From Skeletonema tropicum (lineage: Eukaryota > Bacillariophyta > Thalassiosirophyceae > Thalassiosirales > Thalassiosiraceae), in assembly GCA_037178625.1 (NCBI GenBank), contig CM074133.1, positions 3,844,001 through 3,908,000 of the forward strand: 64,000 nucleotides of DNA, given 5' to 3'. The notes under the pieces are model-generated. The model worked only from the letters and a program-made list of their open reading frames with translations. It had not been told where the DNA came from and did no database searches. Positions 1 to 10,987 of this stretch are shown one piece after another. Within the stretch, counting starts at the first letter, position 1. Each line of letters starts with the position of its first letter. The position numbers and the translations under genes are program-made.

Positions 1-1
1 A

Positions 2-2455
2 ATGGCCAGGAGGCTGTATAGAGCACATGAACACCAGCAACATAGAGATCGACAAGAAAATGAGGAGAAGGAGGAGGAGAGAATGCAGAACCAGCCAGCA
101 GAAGATGTCACAGCCACAGCTCTAGCAGAAGGCAGCACAACCACAGACAAAGATGACGGCGAAGAGGAACATGCCTGCTTTGTTGAAGGACTCGGGAGAA
201 TAATTACCGGGGTGAACGCATTTCTTTCCAGAGACGTTGTAAGCTCCACTATGGCCCACTTACTGATCTCCCAAGGGGGAGAAAGGTTCACTTACTCACA
301 TGATTTCGATCACATTTCACTTCAAAACATGGAGAATGTACTAGAAGAGAAGGAAGGCATGCATTTCCGTTTGCGGAGGAATTGGAACGACGACACAAAG
401 GAAACAATTGCATGGGCTGATTGCTCGACTTACGACTACATTCACAGGCCAACCGAGCTCAACAACTTGTGCCTTTACGAGTACACAATGTGGTACAAAA
501 AGGAATACAAGAGCTTCAAGCAATTGAACGCCAGGAGCAAAAGCACTACTACCACATCCTACAAGTTTGCCGACCTCCACCAAGGTCAAAAATATTGCTA
601 CCTTACGAGACGAACACATCCAGTCATTCCCATCATATACATGGCCACAGACCTTTGCGACGTGAAGTCATTAGATGTGCTTGAGGATATCCCCAACAGT
701 GGAACTGTGCAGCACAGAGAAAGGTACGCAAAAACAGCAATGCTGCTATTCTATCCATTCAGCAAAGCAGAAGATTTGGTGAAGAATGGGACCTACTGGC
801 AAAAGTTTGTTGATGTAGGAGGGACGAAAGAGTATAGTGAAGCGATCATCGACGACACACTTGGTTTGAATCCATTGTCAAAACAATTTTGGAACCGCGG
901 TAGGATGATTCTGGAAAACATTGAAACGAGGCGCATGGCCGAAAAGGAAATGAAACGACCCAAAAGCAAGATCACATACTTGACGGACACTCCAAAGAGT
1001 ACTGGGAAACGAAAGAGAGAAAACGTGGACAACGATGATGGATATGATATTGACATAAGTGACTTCTTTGATAATATGAATGACGAGGGTTTACAGCAAT
1101 TCCAAGCCTTAGAATCACGGCCACTTGCTGACGCCGACCTCAGGTCTCATGCCAAGATAATGAAAAGAGCAAATGTTCGTGCATGTAGCGCTATCAAAAC
1201 TCACGTTGATGACAATGTGTCCGTACTTGCAACTGCAAACAAGCCATCGACATCAACCACAAATTCAGAGCACACTCAAAACAACGCCGACGCCAACAAT
1301 CATCAACAGCAGCAGTCCGCATCCTACAATGTTCGTGTCCGATATGAGGACATCCTCACTTTCATTCAAGGATCTTTGCTTGTTAGTAGCAGTGATAAAG
1401 GTACCTTTGATAGAGACATGGATGATGAAGATGGAGATGGAGATGGAGAAGAACCTTCATCGTTAAAGTTAAGGCAGCAATGTCTCAAACAGATTCCCAC
1501 CATGTACGAGATTGCAAGGGGCAAGAGCAGTAAGTACAACCTCGACAACAAACAATTTATTGCCTATCAAATAGTGTGTTGTACATTTCTGCTCCAGCTC
1601 GTCATGGAGGGAAATCACTATGATACCAAGCTTGGAGAATTGCTAGGAGCAACGCTCGGTCCCTTGGCGGAAAGCGTGCAACATACAAAAGACAGTCTAG
1701 TCCGGGATCTCAAAGCAAAGGGAGGAAAGGAGCACCTCGTTATGTTCATCACAGGTCCCGCTGGTTGTGGCAAGAGTACAACTATGGAAGCAGCCCAATA
1801 CTACTGTCACAGATTTTGCACTGCTATCGCAGCCGCCTTCAATGATTATACCTTCTACTTCACTGCAACGACTGGGTCAGCTGCAGCTCTCTTTGGAGGA
1901 ACAACAATCCACAGCGCAGCCCACTTGAACAAAAGTAGGATCAATGATGAGATGAGGGCTATTTGGCGCGATGATGTGCGAATCCTCATTATTGATGAAA
2001 TATCTTTTTTCAAGGCAAACGATGTCGTAAATCTTGACAAACAGCTGAAAAAGCTGACAGGCCGATATGACATGGTTTATGGGGGGGTTTCAATAGTCTT
2101 CTCTGGAGACTTCCACCAACTGAAGCCAATCTGTGCAGAAGATGATGTCCTCTACTCAGACTCCGATGCAGCTTCAATTTGGGAGAATACTATCAACTGT
2201 GCCATCTTTCTTGATAATAGCCACAGATTCAAAGACGACCCCGAGTTTGGGGAAATACTCGCTAGAATGAGAATGGGGGAGGATACACGTGAAGATAGAG
2301 AGCTAATAAACAAGCGCGTCGTCAGCACTAGTACTAGCTCCACTTCCACGCTAACATTGCCCGAACACGCACCTGACGCGCGCATGTTTTGCATGCTCTA
2401 CCAACAAAGAACGAAATGGCGTCACGGCAGCATCATTCAAAATGCACATCGATGA
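2..2455 (+). CDS. Helitron-type PIF1-like helicase, N-terminal and central part (5' end may lie outside window)
   Basis: Helicase half of a Helitron rolling-circle transposase, which would unwind DNA during transposition in the nucleus. The first ~360 residues resemble the linker between the Rep and helicase domains of Helitrons: a segment reading YIHRPTELNNLCLYEY near residue 145 and RERYAKTAMLLFYPF near 240. SF1B helicase motifs follow: Walker A GPAGCGKST near residue 584, Walker B IIDEIS near 664, GDFHQLKP near 702 and DNSHRF near 735. The frame ends at 2455, before motifs V and VI, which are found in another frame downstream; the reading frame is therefore broken near 2385-2400. The ATG at position 2 may not be the true start, because a HUH Rep domain should lie upstream of the window. 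Low-complexity Asp/Glu and Gln/Asn stretches occur at 395-470. Family call is firm; activity is doubtful. Confidence 0.8.
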   Translation: MARRLYRAHEHQQHRDRQENEEKEEERMQNQPAEDVTATALAEGSTTTDKDDGEEEHACFVEGLGRIITGVNAFLSRDVVSSTMAHLLISQGGERFTYSHDFDHISLQNMENVLEEKEGMHFRLRRNWNDDTKETIAWADCSTYDYIHRPTELNNLCLYEYTMWYKKEYKSFKQLNARSKSTTTTSYKFADLHQGQKYCYLTRRTHPVIPIIYMATDLCDVKSLDVLEDIPNSGTVQHRERYAKTAMLLFYPFSKAEDLVKNGTYWQKFVDVGGTKEYSEAIIDDTLGLNPLSKQFWNRGRMILENIETRRMAEKEMKRPKSKITYLTDTPKSTGKRKRENVDNDDGYDIDISDFFDNMNDEGLQQFQALESRPLADADLRSHAKIMKRANVRACSAIKTHVDDNVSVLATANKPSTSTTNSEHTQNNADANNHQQQQSASYNVRVRYEDILTFIQGSLLVSSSDKGTFDRDMDDEDGDGDGEEPSSLKLRQQCLKQIPTMYEIARGKSSKYNLDNKQFIAYQIVCCTFLLQLVMEGNHYDTKLGELLGATLGPLAESVQHTKDSLVRDLKAKGGKEHLVMFITGPAGCGKSTTMEAAQYYCHRFCTAIAAAFNDYTFYFTATTGSAAALFGGTTIHSAAHLNKSRINDEMRAIWRDDVRILIIDEISFFKANDVVNLDKQLKKLTGRYDMVYGGVSIVFSGDFHQLKPICAEDDVLYSDSDAASIWENTINCAIFLDNSHRFKDDPEFGEILARMRMGEDTREDRELINKRVVSTSTSSTSTLTLPEHAPDARMFCMLYQQRTKWRHGSIIQNAHR

Positions 2456-3305
2456 ATCGCATCCTACCATTGATGACGATAGCCCACCTCCTGATCACAC
2501 TCTCATAATTGAGGCATCAGTATCTATATCCAAAACGACTGAGAATGAAAGCGGCAACAGCAAGAAGAGGAAACGAAGGCAGCGTAGAAAAGTTTCCGCG
2601 CATTTCCATGACACTGTCATCACGCAGCTGGGAGATGATGACATAAGGTCAACCGAGTTTGCAGCAAAAGGAGCTAAAATCGAGCCTGCCCTGCGCATCT
2701 ACCCCGGATCCCACCATATGTGCATAACGAATGAGGATCTTGACCAAGGGCGAGGCAACGGGACTCTTTGCAAGTGCTTGAAAATCAAACTTAGAAAGGA
2801 TGGGCGGGAGAGGAGGTGGAAAAATTGGGATGGAAAGAAGGTATGGACTGTGTCGGTTGACGACGTCGAGTGGGTGGAGTTTGAGCATTACCCAACCACC
2901 GGCACCAAAGCACGGACCTTCAAGCTCAAACCACAAGAATTCTCAGCCACAATCAAGTTCCCTCTGACTGAAACAATCAGTACAACCATCGGCAACGCCA
3001 AGGTCAAACAGGTTCCTGTCAACTCTAACATAGCAACAACAGGCCACAAGCTCCAGGGAATGTCCAAAGACATCCTCATCGTCAATGACTGGAATTATCG
3101 ATGCGTGAACTGGGTCTACGTTGTCTTGTCGAGGGTGAGAACACTAGCTGGACTGTATCTGATGAAACCCTTAGACCTGGAACGCGGCTTCAATATTCCT
3201 CAAAATCTCATTCGCTTCGAGCAACGTTTGAAGGACACCAAAGAACGACCAGTTCTCGACATGTTGGGTTACCAATCAAATGCAGAGATCGATACAATGC
3301 AGTGA
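2442..3305 (+). CDS. Helitron-type PIF1-like helicase, C-terminal part in shifted frame
   Basis: Continuation of the upstream helicase in a different frame. The same frame can be read back to about 2391, giving TNKERNGVTAASF, the conserved block after helicase motif III-IV; the listed ATG at 2442 is therefore only the first Met, not a natural start. Motif V is seen as TTGHKLQGMS (about nt 3036-3065) and motif VI as VYVVLSRVRTLAGL (about 3115-3155), both classic for PIF1/Helitron helicases. The overlap with the preceding frame and the continuous homology indicate a single frameshift (old mutation or sequencing error) rather than two genes. A lysine/arginine-rich insert (KKRKRRQRRK) lies near residue 42. 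No Helitron 3' hairpin plus CTRR end could be identified confidently after the stop. Confidence 0.75.
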   Translation: MHIDESHPTIDDDSPPPDHTLIIEASVSISKTTENESGNSKKRKRRQRRKVSAHFHDTVITQLGDDDIRSTEFAAKGAKIEPALRIYPGSHHMCITNEDLDQGRGNGTLCKCLKIKLRKDGRERRWKNWDGKKVWTVSVDDVEWVEFEHYPTTGTKARTFKLKPQEFSATIKFPLTETISTTIGNAKVKQVPVNSNIATTGHKLQGMSKDILIVNDWNYRCVNWVYVVLSRVRTLAGLYLMKPLDLERGFNIPQNLIRFEQRLKDTKERPVLDMLGYQSNAEIDTMQ

Positions 3306-3908
3306 AGAGTTTTACTATTACTAGTAATCAGAAAGTTCATAAGGAGAAACTGCTCAGCAGATTGTAATTGTAATAAGAAAAAACAGGCTCTTACAAGCTC
3401 TTTGCTCTGTAAGGCAAAGAACAGTTCTTCACATGTTGGCATACTGCTCAGCACCAATCTCATAATCATATAATAACAACTAGAGAATACATTATACAGA
3501 TGAACCTTTTGGATCTACGAAAGCACCTACCCAAAAAACAAGTGCTCTATTATGCTCACTTTATGCAGCAAGAGAATTTCGTGCAGCAAGAACAGAAGCA
3601 CGAAAGCCGGGAGAAGCTTGCCCTGCCGCCGCACGCCAATTGTATCATCGTGAGCTGGCATTTATTTCAGAAGAAGAACATTGCGGACTATTTGAGACAG
3701 GCATCTTAGCTTGATCGATGCAACAAACACCATACATGTCATGTCCATCCGTCCGTCATTGTTTCTGGCCGGCGTCACAGCTCGCAGAGCACCACAGAAA
3801 TAACCTAAAGCCCCACACACACCGAACTGACCGAACACTCAAATGAAAGGCAGACGCAAATAAATCAATTGATATCATCATTTTTTGAGAGTAGGCGGTA
3901 AAATAATA
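3306..3908. other. spacer without recognised gene
   Basis: Short frames only (for example 69 codons at 3500-3709) with no recognisable domain. It holds a ~65-bp block at 3576-3640 shared with 14642-14706, and at about 3682-3707 the dispersed motif GCGGACTATTTGAGACAGGC. The last ~70 bases are the AT-rich leader typical of the MYND gene family. Confidence 0.5.
3576..3640 (+). repeat. 65-bp block shared with 14642-14706
   Basis: Nearly identical to the segment just upstream of the BspA-like gene: both contain CGAAAGCCGGGAGAAGCTTG followed by a GC-rich CCGCCGC run and end in GCCAAT. Differences are a few substitutions and a single-base indel. Origin unknown. Confidence 0.7.
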
Positions 3909-4037
3909 TGAGCGAAGAGAATGCGCATGTACTACATCTGGCTGTGCTTCCTACGGCATCGCAGTCGCAGAAGTTGATGACATCAAATTAGTTGTCAGAT
4001 ATTGCAGTGATGCAGATCGTCATTGGCGCGAGCTTGA
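3909..4037 (+). pseudogene. relic of MYND-finger/Sel1 family gene (5' end only)
   Basis: ATG and the following ~110 bases match the start of the intact MYND genes at 20963 and 25916: ATGAGCGAAGAGAATG, then the TGTGCTTCCTACGGCATCGC and AAGTTGATGACATCAAATTA blocks. Reading frame is lost after ~12 codons by small indels, and similarity fades beyond ~4037 after the TCAGATATTGCAGTGATG block that encodes the third Cys pair of the MYND finger. The upstream 70 bases also match the leader of the gene at 25916 (ACTCAAATGAAAGGCAGA). No second finger or Sel1 region remains. Confidence 0.75.
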
Positions 4038-4583
4038 GACGAAGCATCATCATTTTGATGGCCGTCGTCACTACGTTGTGCCATGATGTTGGATGACGAT
4101 CCGTCGGTCATTTTTTGATTGACTTGGTGTCGGTGTCGCGGTGAGGAGGTCATCATTTTTGAAATGTTCTATTTCATGTGGTCGCTTTGAAGAACTGGCT
4201 GTGGTGTACGTCAATCTATCCATTGGATCCATGCGATGCCAAGTGCATGCAGCTTGGCACGCTATTCAGCACCAGAAGTAAAGCGTGAGTGGCGGTGTGT
4301 CAAGCGATTTGTGACCACACTCGACTGCATAAATCAACCTCATGGCGTCACAGCACGGACGCCTCATCAGATGCATATGCACCATGTTGCCGTAACTTTT
4401 ATATCTAGTCTCCTACGCAGCTAATAACTGCAATGAGTGGCGTTTTGGAAAGCCCTTGAGCAGCTCTACATATCGATTAGGCGTATTCAGCTTGATTGAA
4501 CGACTTATTCTTTCTTCATTCGTCTCAGCTCTAGAAATAGATAGATAGAAACTGATTCTGATTAGCTAGCAGGGCGTGGCAGT
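4038..4583. other. gene-free spacer
   Basis: No coding region longer than about 60 codons and no recognisable protein. Near 4500-4560 there are short runs of GATA. The last eight bases form the left target duplication of the transposon that follows. Confidence 0.5.
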
Positions 4584-5352
4584 CAAGGGTAAATAAATAG
4601 GGTATGTCACACAGAGTGTGACGCTTACCGTCTCGTGGTCAAACTCAAACTGTGACACGAGGCCATTTCTACGTATTCCTACGTTGTACCTAATACTGTC
4701 CACCGTTGTCCACCGAACACACACAATTTCCCTAAGTAACAGTGCCGATACGACGTTTGATTACCTATAGTTGAGTCTCGCTTGCTTCATCGTTTCCCGT
4801 CATTGAAAGCTCGAACTGATCATTCACCGCTCAAAGCAACGGCAACCATGGTCGACGTTGCCGCCGCTGAAATAGACCAAGTTAATAGCCGTGATATGGG
4901 ACTATTGGTGGCTGATCGTTACTATGGATTATTATGTTGATGTTATCGTGCTTGGATCCAGTAGAAACGGTCATTGGGACGTTCAATGAGCCCTATTAAA
5001 TGGCCGGCGCTCGCCGGACGTCACCGTCTAATATTGCCTCCATGCTGCCTTCCCTCGGCGGATTCGGCAGCGGCGAGAGCTTCAACATTAACATAATAAT
5101 CCATAATAACGGTCAGCCACCGATCGGACGATAATACGGCTATTAACTTGGTCTATTTCAACGGCGGCAACGGTGATCATGGTTGCCGTGCCTTGAGCGG
5201 CGTGGTTGGTGCTGATCATCCTGTTGACCGGCACTGACTTTCGCATCTGAGTTTGACCACGAGACGGTAAATCCTCTTTATTTTTTACTGGTTGTCGTCG
5301 CGGTGGAGATTTCCCGCCAAAATTGGAGTCATACCCTATTTATTTACCCTTG
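4584..5352 (+). mobile_element. foldback DNA transposon (MITE-like), copy A, hAT-type 8-bp target duplication
   Basis: Non-autonomous element of 769 bp. The terminal inverted repeats are 23 bp, CAAGGGTAAATAAATAGGG plus four bases at 4584-4606 and its reverse complement at 5330-5352. Both flanks carry the exact octamer GTGGCAGT (4576-4583 and 5353-5360), a perfect 8-bp target-site duplication. The interior is itself palindromic: the GAAATAGACCAAGTTAATAG block near 4869 is mirrored near 5140-5165, so the whole unit can fold into a long hairpin. No transposase is encoded. TIRs starting CA with 8-bp duplications are typical of hAT elements, P elements being an alternative. Two relatives, B and C, lie at 54744-55531 and 59608-60394. 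Confidence 0.88.
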
Positions 5353-6660
5353 GTGGCAGTGGCAGTTGCACGGGCACTGCATCTTTTGTTACATACAAAG
5401 GCAAGGGCAAGGTGATGCGAACACCTGTTACTGTAACTGTACCTGTACGGTGAGAAGGGAACATGGCCATTCGATTCTGTCAGGTATCGACGTGGACGTG
5501 GTACTTGAATGAACCGATTTTGAGTTTTGAGAAGAGAAGAGAACATTCTCTATGTCAGTTTCAGGATGAGGGCATCCACAGAAGACGTTCTACACTTGCT
5601 TCAGCACGAGCAAGAACAAGAATGTACTTGTGCTGATGCGATATCACCCAGTAGCAGCAGCTATGGGTGGTGACGCTAGTTCGAATCGCCTAACAAAACG
5701 AATTTTGGAAAATCGCCTTGATACTTCTCAGACAGCTTCAGTATACCCCTAGGAACAATGAAATGCAAAGGGAGCCGTTTTTGCACCAATAGTTATGTAG
5801 TTATCAAGATATTCAGTTTGTTAGTAACCCACTAGTTAATTGCCCCTTTTGCGCTTATTATGGTCTCTGTAGTGATCAAATCGTCAAATCACCGCCCGAT
5901 CTCGCCAAGATTGGTCCATTGAGGTCATTTCCGCCAAGATTGGTCCATTGAGGTCATTTCGTGCCATTCGTATCGTTGGATTCCGATGATAGTATTAGTA
6001 GTGTCTTGACTTGCGCTCATACGAACGAATACGAATGTATGTACAAAAAAACGCGAACTGGATAATCCAAGCTTCGACAAAGCTTAGAGTTATTGCGGAA
6101 ATCTGACGAGCTCTAGCGTAGATAGCGTGGGCGCGTGGCGCGTCAGTATGTAACGTTTCTGTACGTGGGCAGTACATGCTAGTCGGCGCGCTATTCGCCG
6201 CACCGGCGCCATTCGCCGCAAATCTAAAATCACAATTTGCGACACAAAAAAAGAGCCGCACCATGACGGCCTCCCTCCTACTACCCTCATTACACACCTA
6301 AATGTCGACATTCCAAAGTAACAATGTAGGTTGTAGACCATTTTTTGACGCTGAAATCAATGGTTCTATCGGCGGCTCGCCATATTCAGCAGAAAGAGAC
6401 GTTTGACCGCCACAATAGCAATGGTGATTTTCATCCCCTCCACCGCAGAGCACATGTAGCCAGTAGCACCAAGGCGTCGTTTCGGTCAATGAAACAGCAA
6501 GTAAGGTTGTAGGGGCGACCAATATTATATATATGGGCGGAATATGCGCTGAATGACCGGTTGTGGGTCTCATGCAACGCCTATCCAACATATCAAATCT
6601 ATGAAGTCGAGTTAGAAAGATTTCCACAATGTATCTCCATCAATAGTGGGTATATATCTG
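5353..6660. other. gene-free stretch with short repeats
   Basis: No credible protein. Contains a 29-bp perfect tandem duplication (5903-5931 and 5932-5960; unit begins CGCCAAGATTGGTCCATTGA). A 15-bp inverted repeat, GCGCCATTCGCCGCA at 6206-6220, is matched by its reverse complement at 7646-7660. Confidence 0.55.
5903..5960. repeat. 29-bp perfect tandem repeat, two units
   Basis: Two head-to-tail identical 29-base units, each beginning CGCCAAGATTGGTCCATTGA and ending GGTCATTTC. No function apparent. Confidence 0.9.
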
Positions 6661-7144
6661 ACACAAAACATGCTGGAACCACACCATGGATCATAGAGGT
6701 CTTGTCTACTATATGATAATCAAGATTGTGAAGCTGGACTGCTCCATATCATCACAGTGACTACTGCAACTCTTGGTTTCCTGGGAAACTACTGATTGTG
6801 GGTTATGAGAAGCCCACCTGCAGTCGCCTACACGAGTGTTGTGGCATAATATTGACGTCTCCTCCATGTACAATTGGAAATCTGTCACCTCATCAAATCA
6901 ACAGCCATCTATTGTGCGCCTTTTGCTGTGGTTGGAGACAACATTATAACTGTTATCAGTGCCTTACCTACAAAGTCTCATGAAATGAGAGGCCGGATGA
7001 TCGACATAAAACTCCATGATGGCGTAGATATTGCGTGCAATTAATAAATCCGAGTGAAGTGAACAAGTATCATAGCATATAGAAGGAGTTATTAATGATC
7101 TGCTACTATTATGTTGTCTAAATTACATAAACATGAGCATCTTA

Positions 7145-7440
7145 TGACATGCCTGGTATGTGCAGATTTTCATGTGTGTGTGCGTCACCCGCAATTATCA
7201 TCAAAACTACTTTGAATTAGACGCTGCAGCTTACATAATTGGAATCAGCGTGAAAAATTGGGTTAGGGAGTGTCTTCTTAGTGTTGATGGAGGGTATATG
7301 GGATCGATAATGCTATGGTTTGCCTTCGGATTCGTCATGTCAGATGCACTTTTTCAAGATTTTTTTACTTTTCGTGCATGAGTACCTCAAATATCGCAGC
7401 AATTGAACGGAGCACCAACACCAGTCGTACAAGATACATT
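7145..7440 (-). repeat. dispersed repeat family R, minus-strand copy
   Basis: Reverse complement aligns along its length with 40266-40680: shared landmarks are ATGACGAATCCGA.GGCAAACCAT, GATTCC.ATT.TGTAAGC and AAAATCTGCACAT.CC.GGCA. Divergence is considerable, so these are old copies. Weaker similarity may extend down to about 6660. No intact coding frame is common to the copies. Confidence 0.5.
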
Positions 7441-7667
7441 CCAAACGATATAAATAGAAAGTTATTGGTCTTTTAACTTAAAGCATCGGCATATTATTGG
7501 CCAATATTGGCGTAGTATGCCAGATTTTCTGCGACGCAACAAGATTTGGCTGGGTGTTGGGGTGAAAAATACCTGTTTATATCCAAAATGACGTTTGTTG
7601 TGTTCGATATCGGCTTTTCTATCCGTGCGGCGCCGCATCGCCGCATGCGGCGAATGGCGCGTAGACT

Positions 7668-7724
7668 GACCCTGATAATATATAGTACTTTACGGTCCGT
7701 CCATCACCACAACTATTCCCCTCC
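7668..7724 (+). repeat. 57-bp inverted repeat, left arm
   Basis: Perfect match to the reverse complement of 10988-11044. Immediately inside lies GGGAGCGAGCGAAGCGAGCG, itself partly palindromic. Confidence 0.92.
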
Positions 7725-8005
7725 GGGAGCGAGCGAAGCGAGCGACCTTACTTCTCTCTATAATCAATATATGAACCAATATCAGATAAAGTGGTATTAC
7801 TATATTACCGAAGCGTGGATGACTACGCTTTCGAATTAACTTCTTCAGCGGATAGCAATAGTAATAGTGAGGATAGGCGGCTTTGTCGATGCAAAGTTGC
7901 GAGTCATTTAGCTCTCCCTCGTTGACACGAGTTTTCTCCTTGAATGGATACGTGTCTCTGTGGGTTCATTCCTCGTTATCTAAAATAGGTAAGTTTGTAC
8001 AATTG

Positions 8006-8060
8006 CTTTCCCTCAGCAAGTGTAGCTGCCGGGTAGGCAGCGGAACAAGCTGAGGGAAAG
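8006..8060. other. two-stem hairpin downstream of the reverse transcriptase relic
   Basis: CTTTCCCTCAGC (8006-8017) pairs perfectly with GCTGAGGGAAAG (8049-8060). A second stem, GCTGCC/GGCAGC (8025-8030 with 8036-8041), nests inside. On the minus strand this sits 12 bases after the stop of the RT relic, a position where a 3' structure of a retroelement could lie. No hammerhead core was found in it. Confidence 0.7.
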
Positions 8061-8071
8061 GAAGGGGAGGA

Positions 8072-8711
8072 CTACGATTCTGTTGTCCTCCCCAGGTAGG
8101 TACTTACCTCCTCACCTCTGTTTTGAAAGAGGGAGGTTTGAGAGACAATATCTCCAATGTTTTTTGCTCTCTTATAGCATACTACCATCTTTTCGATTCC
8201 GATTGTGTCGCGTAGGGTGGTAGAAAGCTCCTCCTCATATATCTGTTGACAGGTTCGACTAGGGATGTAATGAGGGTGGAATCGACCGAGTTTCAAATAG
8301 ATGTTTTTGTCATTATCTGAGGTGGTAGATTCTGAGATGGCTTGGGGCAGTGGAGGTGGGTTGCAGACTTTGTAGTTTGCATTTACGAACATTCGTTTCA
8401 GTTGGTCGAAGTCCCATCCTCTGTCGAGCAAGCGTTGGAAGAATAGTCTTGCTACCTCGACATAGTCTTTTTTATCGGTGCACTGCCAATAGTATCTCTT
8501 GAGTTCGCCAAATATTACCCCTTTCATCGTGTTCCTCTGATGAGCAGAAGATGGCAGTAGGTAGAGGTAGAGGTTCATTGGCTTTTGGTATGTCTTAGTT
8601 GAGACAATACCTTCTGGCGAAATGGAAATGATTAAGTCTAAGAAGATTCCTTTGTCGGCAGGTACAATGGGTCTGCTCGAGTGTATAACACCAAAAATAA
8701 TCCAATGTAAT
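8072..8711 (-). pseudogene. C-terminal remnant of a reverse transcriptase (non-LTR/Penelope-like type)
   Basis: An open frame of 168 codons from the first Met (8578-8072) extends upstream without Met to about 8711. Read in that frame it gives GIFLDLIISI, then TKTYQKPMNLYLYLLPSSAH, then LKRYYWQC, RLLDRGWDFDQLKRMF, GRFHPHYIPSRTCQQIYEEE and finally CYKRAKNIGDIVS. This order (FLDL, a K..NLYLY..SAH block, an RGY/W block, an HP..IP block, and a final RPKNL-like block) is typical of the thumb and C-terminal region after the catalytic palm of uncharacterised eukaryotic RTs related to Penelope-like and LINE elements. The palm with YADD is missing, so the element is dead. Exact clade is uncertain. Confidence 0.6.
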
Positions 8712-8859
8712 GTTACACTTTATCATCAATATTATATGTTGTGTCTCTGTCGCTTTCTCCGCACGTATCTGCTTGTCTTCCTCAGAGTCCCATCGATGAC
8801 GATGATGGTAGCGCAGGTCCAGTGCAACCCCATCACTTTGGTTGGAAGCAAGCACTCCT

Positions 8860-9160
8860 GGTTATGCCAAGCTGGGGAAGATAGCAGCATGACCATAGAA
8901 GCAAGAGGCTGAATAGGGCGGCAAAAGAGAGCTTCTTGTGCCTTCGGGGATTGTTGACAACAGCTCAGAGTTGCCCATTAAGGCTGGTTTCATTGCAGAA
9001 GCAAAAGGGCGTCCTAAAATGAATGCATTCCATGACTTCATGCCGGTGCCTAAGGCGGACGGCGCGGTCACAATCCCGCTTGGCGTAATTCCAATCCAGC
9101 CGAGGTGGATGCCATGCAAATTTGGTATCATCCCAATCAATCAACTAATACTGTAGGAGA
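8860..9160. other. open frames on both strands, unassigned
   Basis: Both strands are open here (plus 8938-9156, minus 9140-8862), with Pro/Gly/Ile-rich translations such as GVIPIQPRWMPCKFGIIPI. I recognise neither, and could not decide which strand, if any, was coding. It may be part of the retroelement that left the RT relic. Confidence 0.25.
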
Positions 9161-9337
9161 TAAAGAAAGATATATTATTAGTGATATAATAACAATAATA
9201 AAATTAACAATAATAACAAATGAATGAATTTACCTGATGCACAGTCTTTGACACAAACACGCACATAATTATCCAACACCGCAACTTTATTATAACATTA
9301 TTTCAATTGGAAAGAAGGAAATTATAGGATCGGTAGT

Positions 9338-9494
9338 GGCAAATATATACACCTCTCTTTAGAGGCACAACACAGGAACTGTGATGGGCACTGGCCTCTC
9401 GACCGCACCTGTATATAGCGCATAAATCCATGTAACAAATTGGGTTGGCAAATATATACACCTCTCTTTAGAGGCACAACACAGGAACTGTGAT
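9338..9494. repeat. 48-bp perfect direct repeat, two copies
   Basis: The copies at 9338-9385 and 9447-9494 are identical. Each begins GGCAAATATATACACCTCTC, ends AGGAACTGTGAT, and includes a short internal stem CTCTCTTTAGAG. GGAATCATGATTCTGAA also occurs twice just downstream, near 9495 and 9565. Confidence 0.9.
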
Positions 9495-9721
9495 CGGAAT
9501 CATGATTCTGAATGGAATCAAGAAGGGAGGTCACAGACCTGAAAACAGAGGGTGATTCCATCTGGAATCATGATTCTGAAGGCTAGTTCTATGAAATGAA
9601 ATAAATGTGGTAAAAATAAAGTTTAGGGTTGACTCTGAGAATATCGTCATATGTTTACATGGAATGGACTCACCTTTAAAGGTTTAAAGTAGGGCAAGGG
9701 GTACAACAACTCCACTTACAT

Positions 9722-10090
9722 GAGCAGACAGTCTTCCGTCAATTGTTGCTTGACCTTAACAAACATCCTTGCACGGAACAGAACACTGAGCCACCCGATG
9801 TTAATTGAATTGAAGCATAAAGCTGTTAAAGGAACCGTCAACTTCATCCTAGGGAAGCAGGTGGAGTATATTGTAGAAAATTCTTCCGTCCATTGCAGTG
9901 ATGTGCAACACACACAATCATCATAGAATGAAGAGCAACCAAACATGGATGTAGCTATAGCTTTCCACAAGGTTCCCACCCATTACGATGAAAATGAGCA
10001 TAGATCACCACCTTCAATTGACGACCAAGATCATGAAAATATTGCAACGAGCAAACTTGACTTCCTATCGAGAGCAGACAGTCTTCCGTC
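9722..10090. repeat. 19-bp direct repeat pair within a decayed duplicated stretch
   Basis: GAGCAGACAGTCTTCCGTC occurs at 9722-9740 and 10072-10090. The sequence after each copy is also similar (a TTGACCTTAACAAACATC versus TTGGCCTTAGCGAACATC block). The minus strand can be read as two diverged peptide copies ending in TEDCLL. Likely an old duplication; no protein recognised. Confidence 0.6.
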
Positions 10091-10987
10091 CATAACTTGG
10101 CCTTAGCGAACATCGCCATTGATAGGGCGTTCATATACATAGGCTAGTGTAGAGACAAAATTGAAGTAGTACGGTGGCTATCTATTTCATCGAAATAGAA
10201 AAAAGATAATTTCTCCAGATTTCCAGCAAATCGCTCTGCATCAGCAACGCTGGTGATAGGTTCATAAGATTATGATAAATAGCTATTAGAAGAAATGAAA
10301 GTATGGTGAGAAAGAGCAATAAATGACAGTGGTGTGAGTTGATGTGGAAAATAAAGAAAAAAATGTATCAGTTTTTTTTTATATTACCTTTTCCCCCGGA
10401 TTCTTGCTCAAACTTCGTACAATAGGATGGACCGACATCATCGAAGGCGTGATTGCTGTAAAATTGTTGGGGGGGGAGGCTGGTGAAGAAGGAATTGTAG
10501 CGGCTGCATAGCATGGTTGTGATGGCTGGAAGTTGCGGCGAGATGGGTTTGGAAGGGTGCGGTGTTGCAGTTTGGATCGTGATATCTGAGATGCTAACCA
10601 ATAATAGCGACCTTTGCAGCCAGAGCGCTGATAAACAACCGAAATGCCACCGTCTAGAAGAGGTTCCTGTGTGTGCGGGATTGTTTCCGGATTCGATGAG
10701 TAACGACTTTTTTGGATGGTAAATGAAATAGACACATAACATTGTTATTTACCCGAATTTTCCTACGCTACGGGCGGCATATGTTGATTGTGTTTGTGAT
10801 GAATAGAGGAGGTGTTGACCTTGCTTCATGCTGGTTGCTGTTTGATGAAAGCAGCAATTATGTTGTGTGGCGTCGCGACATGGTCGACGCACCTGCAGTT
10901 GATTTTGAACGGTGCGTGCGTGCGGTGGTGATGGCGGTTGCTTTTTTCATTGAGATGCCTGTCTTTCCACCACACTACACATCGATC

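Noticed and set aside
5655..5700. B-box-like GTTCGAATC near 5677
   Set aside because: Surrounding sequence does not fold into a tRNA cloverleaf.
8006..8060. Hammerhead ribozyme of a Penelope-like element
   Set aside because: The hairpin lacks the CUGAUGA/GAAA core.
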